DNA of 12,070 bases, taken from positions 1 to 12,070 of the forward strand of contig JBAXKA010000031.1 of assembly GCA_037137555.1 (NCBI GenBank), given 5' to 3'. Shown here piece by piece: positions 6,770 through 12,070 of the stretch; the stretch's first letter is position 1; every line of letters starts with the position of its first letter. The stretch comes from UBA9630 sp037137555 (GTDB lineage Bacteria > Patescibacteriota > Minisyncoccia > Moranbacterales > UBA2206). A program made the translations under genes and the position numbers. The notes under the pieces are model-generated. The model did no database searches. It had not been told where the DNA came from and saw only the letters and a program-made list of their open reading frames with translations.

Positions 6770-7856
6770 ATGCAAAACTTCACTCAAAAAATCACAGAAC
6801 TAAAAATTAAACTCCCGAATCTTCGGGACTGTCTTTGACTTGACGCAAAAAAAACAGAAAATTTTGGAATTAGAAGATTTATCAACGGCAACTGATTTTT
6901 GGAATGACAATCGGAAAGCTTCAACTGTTATGCAAGAACTCGAAACGCTAAAACTAGAATTGGAAACTTTTGAAAATTTAGAAAAAGAACTAGCTGAGTT
7001 GATTGAATTTTCCGAAATGATAGAAGACACGGAAGATGAAAAAGAATTGGAGCAAAAAATAATAACAGCAGAAAAAAAGATTGACGAGTTGGAATTTAAA
7101 ACTTTGCTTTCTGGTGAATATGATTTTAATGATGCAATTTTGAATATTTATTCTGGTGCTGGCGGAGTGGATGCTCAAGATTGGTCGGAAATGCTTTTGC
7201 GAATGTATTTGCGCTGGGGTGAAAAAAATAATTTCAAAATAAAGTTGGTTGATGAAACGCGGGGACAAGAAGCGGGAATAAAAAGTGCTACACTAGAAGT
7301 TTCCGGTGCCTATGCTTATGGTTATCTTAAAAGTGAAATGGGGACACATCGCTTGGTGCGTTTATCACCATTTAATTCTGACAATCTGCGACAAACTTCT
7401 TTTTCGGCAGTGGAAATTTTGCCAATTATTGGTGAAATAAAAGAAGTGAAAATAAATTCAGAAGATTTGCGTGTTGATGTCTATCGTTCTTCTGGCGCAG
7501 GTGGTCAAAGTGTGAACACAACTGACAGTGCAGTGCGAATTACGCATTTGCCTTCTGGAATTGTTGCGTCTTGCCAAAACGAAAGAAGTCAATTGCAAAA
7601 TAAAGAGCAGGCTTTGAAAATCTTAAAAGCTAAATTGCATAAAAAATATTTGGAAGAATGTGAAGCGGAAAAAAGAAAATTGCGTGGTGAACAATCCAGT
7701 GCGGAATGGGGCAGTCAGATTCGTTCCTATATTATTCACCCCTATAAATTAGTCAAAGATCATCGGACAAAAGTTGAAACCGTCAATGTGGATGAGGTTT
7801 TTGCTGGTGAGTTGAAAGAATTTATGGAAAGCTATTTGAAGTATTTGAGAAAGTAG
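6770..7856 (+). CDS. prfB: Peptide chain release factor 2 (RF2) with programmed +1 frameshift
   Basis: RF2 recognises UAA and UGA in the ribosomal A site and triggers peptidyl-tRNA hydrolysis. The full product joins 6770-6835 to 6837-7856, giving 361 residues (E. coli RF2 is 365). The 22-residue leader starts at ATG 6770, behind a weak GGTGG at 6754-6758, and ends in CTT followed by in-frame TGA 6836-6838 then C, the classic RF2 autoregulatory slip site. Seen in the body: the stop-recognition tripeptide Ser-Pro-Phe at 199-201, the GGQ catalytic motif at 244-246 in SGAGGQSVN, the SGEYD and AQDW stretches typical of RF2, and the C-terminal WGSQIRSY block. The gene begins 25 bases after the giant repeat gene and is followed by ftsE, a conserved order. 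The presence of RF2 argues against UGA reassignment in this organism. Confidence 0.96.
6813..6839 (+). promoter_or_regulatory. prfB autoregulatory +1 frameshift site with adjacent hairpin
   Basis: CTT TGA C at 6833-6839 is the standard RF2 slip sequence. When RF2 is scarce, ribosomes pause at TGA and slip +1 to read GAC. Where E. coli has AGGGGG three bases upstream of CTT, this window has CGGGAC (6824-6829), so the Shine-Dalgarno-like stimulator is largely lost. Instead, 6813-6828 (tcccgaatcttcggga) is a perfect inverted repeat able to form a 6-7 bp stem ending five bases before the slip codon. Whether the hairpin substitutes for the stimulator is inference. Confidence 0.85.
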
Positions 7857-7864
7857 TATATAAT
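7836..7864 (+). promoter_or_regulatory. Candidate sigma-70-type promoter for ftsEX
   Basis: TTGAAG at 7836-7841 (4 of 6 matches to TTGACA), a 17-base spacer, then a perfect TATAAT at 7859-7864. It overlaps the 3' end of prfB and lies 30 bases before the ftsE ATG. In such AT-rich DNA a TATAAT is common by chance, but the spacing is ideal. It would allow ftsEX expression independent of RF2 autoregulation. Confidence 0.4.
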
Positions 7865-7894
7865 AAAATTAGCAAAAAATAATAATACAAAAAC

Positions 7895-8578
7895 ATGATT
7901 AAGTTTGATAATGTCTCAAAAATTTATAAGGATAATTATGTCGCGCTGGGTGATATAAATTTGGAAATAAAAGCGGGCGAATTTGTTTCGATTGTCGGAA
8001 CGAGCGGTGCGGGAAAATCGACGCTTTTAAAATTGATTTATGCTGAGGAGCTTCCCACAGATGGGCGAGTTTTTTTTGACGATAAACCACTTGATAGTAT
8101 TAGTCGCAGACGAATTTCTCAACACAGAAGAAATATCGGAACAGTTTTTCAGGATTTTAAATTATTAAATAAAAAAACTGCTTTTGAAAATGTGGCTTAT
8201 GCCTTGGAAGTTTGCGGAATTTCTCGGGCTGAGATATTGGAAGATGTTCCGCAAATATTGGAAATTGTGGGATTAGGTGATCGACAAAATAAATTTCCTC
8301 ATGAACTTTCTGGTGGAGAACAACAACGAGTAGCAATGGCACGGGCTTTAATTCATAAACCGTCCGTGATTATTGCAGATGAACCAACTGGCAATCTTGA
8401 TCCTGTTTCTTCTTTGGAAATTATGCAACTACTTTTGAAAATAAATAAACTGGGCACAACTGTAATTTTGGCTAGTCATGACAGAGATATTATTAATAAA
8501 GCGGCAAAAAGAGTGATTGTATTGGAACGAGGACGAGTTATTTTTGATGATGAAAAAGGTAAATATAAAATTTGTTAA
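7895..8578 (+). CDS. ftsE: Cell-division ABC transporter ATPase FtsE
   Basis: The cytoplasmic ATPase of the FtsEX complex, which uses ATP hydrolysis to transmit a signal through FtsX to periplasmic or extracellular peptidoglycan hydrolases at the septum. It has 227 residues, the normal FtsE length. Seen: Walker A Gly35-Thr-Ser-Gly-Ala-Gly-Lys41-Ser-Thr43, a Q-loop in TVFQDFKLL, the signature Leu138-Ser-Gly-Gly-Glu-Gln-Gln, Walker B with Asp162-Glu163 followed by PTGNLD, and H-loop His195 in ASHD. The FtsE identity, rather than a generic LolD-type ATPase, rests on the immediately following ftsX, the position after prfB, and the KTAFENVAYALEV region. The 38-base gap from prfB has no Shine-Dalgarno sequence and contains part of a candidate promoter. 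ftsX starts 15 bases downstream. Confidence 0.95.
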   Translation: MIKFDNVSKIYKDNYVALGDINLEIKAGEFVSIVGTSGAGKSTLLKLIYAEELPTDGRVFFDDKPLDSISRRRISQHRRNIGTVFQDFKLLNKKTAFENVAYALEVCGISRAEILEDVPQILEIVGLGDRQNKFPHELSGGEQQRVAMARALIHKPSVIIADEPTGNLDPVSSLEIMQLLLKINKLGTTVILASHDRDIINKAAKRVIVLERGRVIFDDEKGKYKIC

Positions 8579-8593
8579 ATAAATAAAAAATAT

Positions 8594-9502
8594 ATGTTTT
8601 TAACTCTTGCAAGAACAATTAAAGGGGGATGGATTAATTTTTTGCGTAATGGCTACTTGAGTATTGCGGCAGTCAGCGTAATGCTACTTTGTTTATTCAC
8701 AATCAGCTCTCTTTTTCTGATTGTGCTTACGGCGGACAATGTGCTCAAAGGTATGCAGGGAAATGTTAATGTGAGTGTTTATTTCAAATCCAGCGTAACA
8801 GAAGAATCGATCATGAAAGCAAAAAAAGATTTGGAAAATTATAATGAAGTTAAGGCTGTTGAATATATCACCAAAGATCAGGCACTGGAAATTTTCAAAA
8901 AAAATAGTGTTTCAAAACCAGTGATCTTGCAATCGTTGGAAGAGATTGGTGAAAATCCCTTGCTGTCTTATTTAGTCGTTCAGGCCAATGATCCAAATCA
9001 ATATGATATGGTGGGGGAATATCTAAAAAATGCTTCTTTCAAAGAGGATATTAGCTGGGTAAATTATCGTGACAATAAAGATCGCATTGATCGATTGAAT
9101 GGCACGATTTCAGAAGTGCGTAGAATTGGCTTGGGAGTGGCGGGACTTTTTTCAATTATTTCACTTTTGATTATTTCCAACACAGTGCGGATTACTATCT
9201 ATTCTCATCGCAAAGAAGTGGAAGTGATGCGTTTGGTTGGTGCGTCTAATGCCTATATTCGTTTGCCATTTATTTTTGAGGGCATTATTTATGGCTTAGT
9301 TGCTTCAATTATTTCAATGCTCTGCTTGTTTATTGCTTTGAAATTATCCGAACAGTTTATTTCGCGCTTAATTCCAGGTATCAATATGCTTACACTTTAT
9401 TTTTCAAATTTTACTATGATTTTTGCTATGCAAGTTTTAGCTGGGGCATTTTTGGGAACATTGAGCAGTTGGTTTGCAATTAGGAAATATTTGAAAATAT
9501 AA
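8594..9502 (+). CDS. ftsX: Cell-division protein FtsX (permease-like subunit)
   Basis: A 302-residue inner-membrane partner of FtsE that couples ATP hydrolysis to activation of septal peptidoglycan hydrolases. Seen: a short cytoplasmic N-terminus with the W-x-N-(F/L)-x-R-N-G start common in FtsX, TM1 at about 21-45, an extracytoplasmic domain at 46-175 with VNVSVYFKSSVTEE and the KDQALEIFKK region, then TM2 (~178-200), TM3 (~225-250) and TM4 (~273-294). The cytoplasmic KEVEVMRLVGAS loop (207-218) is the conserved contact with FtsE. The topology and length match the four-TM family. The gene starts 15 bases after ftsE behind an A/T-only leader without a Shine-Dalgarno sequence. No SmpB gene follows, unlike some prfB-ftsEX loci; a surface-protein frame comes next. 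Confidence 0.95.
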   Translation: MFLTLARTIKGGWINFLRNGYLSIAAVSVMLLCLFTISSLFLIVLTADNVLKGMQGNVNVSVYFKSSVTEESIMKAKKDLENYNEVKAVEYITKDQALEIFKKNSVSKPVILQSLEEIGENPLLSYLVVQANDPNQYDMVGEYLKNASFKEDISWVNYRDNKDRIDRLNGTISEVRRIGLGVAGLFSIISLLIISNTVRITIYSHRKEVEVMRLVGASNAYIRLPFIFEGIIYGLVASIISMLCLFIALKLSEQFISRLIPGINMLTLYFSNFTMIFAMQVLAGAFLGTLSSWFAIRKYLKI

Positions 9503-9554
9503 GTGGTGAAATATACTAGCAATATAATCTCAAAAAAATAAAAAATAAATTGTC
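9503..9554 (+). promoter_or_regulatory. Short gap with possible -10 element before surface gene
   Basis: The 52 bases between the ftsX stop and ATG 9555 contain TATAAT at 9523-9528 and TATACT at 9512-9517. Neither has a good -35 at 16-18 bases; TTGAAA at 9491-9496 is 15 bases before TATACT. An A-rich stretch follows and there is no Shine-Dalgarno sequence. No terminator hairpin separates ftsX from the next gene, so read-through is possible. Confidence 0.2.
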
Positions 9555-12070
9555 ATGAACAAAAGAAGTATGCTATGGGGGGGTAATATTATCAGTCGCA
9601 GTTTGCGCCTATATTTTTCCGCAAAAATATCAGTTGGCGAATTTGATTGATTCTGCTGTAGAGACGCGATTTATCGCGTCTAATGCTATAGTTGCAAATC
9701 AAGCTACGATTGCAAATCAAGATGGCGATTACCAAGACGCGATGAATCGCGTCTCTACCGGGGTTTTGGGTGAAATAGATACCAACCAACAACAATTAAC
9801 CATCGATCAAAATCTAGCTAATCAATTTATTCAAATCAAGGGCAGTCTGGGAAATCTGGGAGAAATCATCCAAAAAGATGGTCAATTCTATTTAGCTAAA
9901 AATATTATTGAAAATGGCAACATCAAACGCCACACCATCAAAAAAATAAATTTAGATTCCGGTTCAGTCGATTCGAGAATTATTGAAGATCATTCGATTG
10001 ATTCGGAGGATTTAAAAAGTCATCTTGCTATCGAACATTTGCAAATTAAACACAAACTGGATATTGCTGGAGGATTGGATTTAACCGGGGATTTCAATGT
10101 TAATGATAAATTTTTTGTTGATGCGACATTGGGGAATGTAGGGATTGGAACGATGAGTCCGCAAGCAAAGTTAGCCGTTTCTGGTTTAAGTAGCGATACG
10201 ACTGCATCGGTAAATGTGTATAGATATGGTGGATCTAGCGGCGGAACATTTCTTGGATTGCAGGCAAGAGGGACAGAAGCAAATCCGACAGCTACACAAT
10301 TAGGTGATAATCTCTTTTTTCTGGGTGCAAGAGGTTATGGGGCGACTGGTTTTCCTGGAGCAAGTAGGGCAGCAGTCGCCATGTATGCTTCCCAGATATG
10401 GAATAATGCTAGTCAGGGAACTTACATAACATTTGAAACTACGCCTAATAATTCCACCACAAGAACAGAAAGGTTGAGAATATTGGATAATGGAAATGTT
10501 GGCATCGGGACGACGAGTCCGATAGCGAAGCTAGATATATATAATACTGCGAATGTCTCTCCAGATATTAGTTCTATTGGTCTTAACGTTTATGGAAACT
10601 ATACAGGAGGTACGAGTGCATCGGTAAGAGCCGGCTATTATGGAACTTTTATTAATGATGCGGCTAATACAAATTATAGATATGCTCAGGGAACAACAGG
10701 AGAAGTTTATATTGGGTACTCAGGAGGAACAACAAATTGGACTGGAATAGTCACTGATGCGAGAGGAATAACGGGTTATGTGAATAATTATTCTTCGGGT
10801 GCTGGTGTGATTACATATGCATATGGAGGGTTTTTTGGCACTGCTGTACGTGCGGGAGGATCGGGAATTATTAGAAATGCTTATGGAATAAATATTAGCG
10901 GTGCTTCAGCCACAGGAACGGATGCTGGACAGACGCACAATGCGTATGGTCTTTTTATTGCGAACTCAATTGATTCTTCAGGAGGCGCTATTAATAATAG
11001 TTGGGCAGTCTATTCTGCGACAACAAAAAGCTCCTATTTCTCTGGGAGTATTGGTATTGGCAATACAAATCCGTTGTCTAAACTTGGTACCACTGGCAAT
11101 GCTTCAATTGGTGCAACTTATGGAGCAATCGCCGCCCCGACTTCAGGAATGATAATCGAAGGCAATATCGGTATCGGGACGACGAGTCCGAATGTGAAAC
11201 TAGATGTAAATGGAAAAGTTAATGCAGTTGGTTATTCTACCAGTTGGGGAACAACTAGTGGAGTTAGTACTGGCGCCTTCAATGCAATTTTGGGTACTGG
11301 ATCGTCAGCTACTTGGTTATTATCTGGAACAAGTGGAGGAGTTTTTAAATCTGGTATTCAGATGCTGGACGCTGGAACAACCATGCGTATTTATTCGGAT
11401 GCTTCTAATTATTTTCAAATAAGCAGTGGTAATATTTCCAATATAGCTTCCATTACAATGAGTGGGCGAATAGATAACTCCTATGCTAATGCGGCCGCTC
11501 TAAATATGACTGGAAATGCAGCGGGAATAACTTTTACTGGCACAGGGACTAACCAAATTATCACTGCTTCAGGAGTAAATTTGGCTTTTATGCCAGGAGG
11601 AACGGGTAATGTTGGTATCGGGACGATAAGTCCCGTGGATAAATTGGGTATAGCTGGCACATCTAATCCTACCATTGGAATATATCAAACAACTGTCCCA
11701 ATAACTGGAGTTACTATAGGGACTCTTAAATTTAATTCTCAAGATTCGGTCGGCACCCAATATAGTGCTGGTAAAATAAGATCCGTATCTGAATCTGAAT
11801 GGGGAACTACTATCCGCTCTGGACTTGCATTTGATGTAATAAAGGCTGCGGTGCCACAACTTAATGTGATGTATATCAATCAAGACGGCAACGTCGGCAT
11901 CGGCTCAACGGCTCCCGGTGCTCGTCTCCAGGTTGTTGGCTCGGACTCTCTCAACACATCTTTCTCCGCTAATCTAAGCGGTGCAACAGGTACTGGACTG
12001 GTAGTAACAAATAGCGGCAACGTCGGCATCGGCTCAACGGCTCCCGGTGCACGGTTGCAGGTTGTTGGCT
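9555..12070 (+). CDS. Large secreted/surface fibre-like protein, frameshifted at a G7 tract, truncated by window edge
   Basis: A frame with no stop from 9559 to 12070 (837 codons) that continues past the window. It has no ATG near its 5' end; the only plausible start is ATG 9555 in another frame, which stops at TGA 9648 after 31 codons. The two meet at seven G (9577-9583). With six G the product would begin MNKRSMLWGVILSVAVCAYIFP, a good signal peptide or N-terminal anchor, and continue into the long frame. The body has a polar N-terminal region (about residues 25-185), then Gly/Ser/Thr/Asn-rich beta-type sequence with seven copies of a GNVGIGTTSP-x-x-KL motif. That motif is known from phage tail-fibre-like and surface proteins that often end in an intramolecular chaperone (peptidase S74) domain; here any C-terminus lies outside the window. 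Adhesion or attachment is inferred. Either a phase-variable gene in the OFF state, a pseudogene, or an indel error. Confidence 0.8.
9577..9583 (+). repeat. Poly-G tract (G7) that breaks the surface-protein reading frame
   Basis: Seven consecutive G inside codons 8-10 of the signal-like N-terminus, in a region otherwise strongly AT-rich. With G6, or G6 plus or minus multiples of three, the ATG at 9555 is in frame with the 837-codon body. With the G7 present here it is not. Homopolymeric G tracts are a known substrate for slipped-strand phase variation in surface genes; G7 is at the short end of that range. Confidence 0.85.
9658..9758 (+). repeat. REP-like palindrome pair bounded by 13-bp inverted repeats
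   Basis: GTAGAGACGCGAT at 9658-9670 and ATCGCGTCTCTAC at 9746-9758 are perfect 13-base inverted repeats. Each end is itself part of a palindrome with 9-base arms (AGACGCGAT / ATCGCGTCT) and a 2-base centre, at 9662-9681 and 9735-9754. Between them is a 12-base direct repeat TTGCAAATCAAG at 9692-9703 and 9710-9721. The layout is that of a pair of REP elements in inverted orientation (REPIN-like) or a tiny non-autonomous mobile element. It lies in the coding frame of the surface protein and does not interrupt it. Confidence 0.65.
10132..12063 (+). repeat. Seven NVGIGTTSP-type coding motifs in the surface protein
   Basis: Motif copies of 45-48 bases lie at 10132-10179, 10492-10539, 11044-11088, 11161-11208, 11605-11652, 11887-11934 and 12016-12063. 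The consensus is G-N-(V/I)-G-I-G-(T/S)-(T/M/I)-(S/A)-P-x-x-(K/R)-L-x-(V/I). Spacing is irregular (about 117-552 bases), so these mark modular beta-rich segments rather than a uniform tandem array. The third copy is degenerate (GSIGIGNTNP). The motif is familiar from fibre and S74-containing proteins. Confidence 0.85.
11887..12070 (+). repeat. Near-identical, GC-richer direct repeat at the right edge
   Basis: The 55 bases from 11887 and the 55 from 12016 differ at only four positions, all synonymous within the shared peptide Ala-Arg-Leu-Gln-Val-Val-Gly. They are 129 bases apart. This end of the frame prefers C- or G-ending codons (GGC AAC GTC GGC ATC GGC), unlike the A/T-ending codons upstream, suggesting a module of different origin. 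The repeat series may continue beyond the window. Confidence 0.8.

Noticed and set aside
6813..6828. Intrinsic terminator at the prfB hairpin
   Set aside because: It lies within the coding region and is followed by CTGTCTTTGAC rather than a run of T.
6836..6838. In-frame TGA as evidence for UGA recoding (Gracilibacteria-type code) or a prfB pseudogene
   Set aside because: The CTTTGAC context and the intact downstream RF2 body match the known programmed frameshift. An RF2 that reads UGA would not fit recoding.
9634..9745. Alternative downstream starts (TTG 9634, ATG 9742) for the surface protein
   Set aside because: They would remove the hydrophobic leader expected for this kind of protein, and the ATG lies inside the palindrome unit. 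The G7-interrupted ATG 9555 gives a better protein.
10901..11422. Two plus-strand frames of 70-83 codons in the surface gene region
   Set aside because: They are out-of-frame shadows of the 837-codon frame, which has coherent motifs throughout.
11481..11883. Antisense frames of 64 and 104 codons
   Set aside because: Pro/Val/Ile-rich readings opposite Gly/Thr repeats; no start signal or domain.

Overview
The window is an AT-rich, densely packed bacterial segment with every recognisable gene on the + strand. Genes are separated by 1 to about 50 bases, and the first seven use TAA or TAG as terminal stops, never TGA. Intact prfB with its regulatory in-frame TGA implies the standard code, with TGA read as stop. 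A compact prfB-ftsE-ftsX block, unrecognised large proteins between housekeeping genes, AT-rich leaders mostly without Shine-Dalgarno sequences, and a surface protein built on NVGIGTTSP-type repeats together suggest a Patescibacteria/CPR-like organism. That placement is an inference from gene style, not from a marker gene.

Layout. 106-1363: a rubrerythrin-like protein with an N-terminal rubredoxin-type domain and a ZIP-family metal transporter, one base apart, which looks like a metal/oxidative-stress pair. 1382-6744: two large unrecognised genes. The first (404 aa) has traces of a degenerate protein-kinase/SelO-like fold. The second (1374 aa) is a helical-repeat protein with 20 copies of a 12-residue motif, including three exact-length 115-residue tandem units, and ends in a compact C-terminal domain that may be acyltransferase-like. 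6770-9502: prfB (RF2, with a programmed +1 frameshift), ftsE and ftsX, a well-known conserved neighbourhood for translation termination and division/cell-wall hydrolase control. A plausible promoter for ftsEX lies in the 3' end of prfB.

9555-12070: an open frame of about 2.5 kb that runs off the right edge and encodes a long secreted or surface fibre-like protein. Its ATG and signal-like N-terminus are one base out of frame with the body because of a run of seven G. Six G would join them into a continuous protein, so this may be a phase-variable (currently OFF) surface gene, a real mutation, or a sequence error. The N-terminal part of the open frame also contains a pair of REP-like palindromes. 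The last ~190 bases are visibly richer in GC than the rest and carry near-identical repeats.

The strongest candidates for something undescribed are the kinase-like/solenoid gene pair (1382-6744) and the poly-G-interrupted surface gene. No tRNA, rRNA, CRISPR array, transposase or convincing intrinsic terminator was seen.
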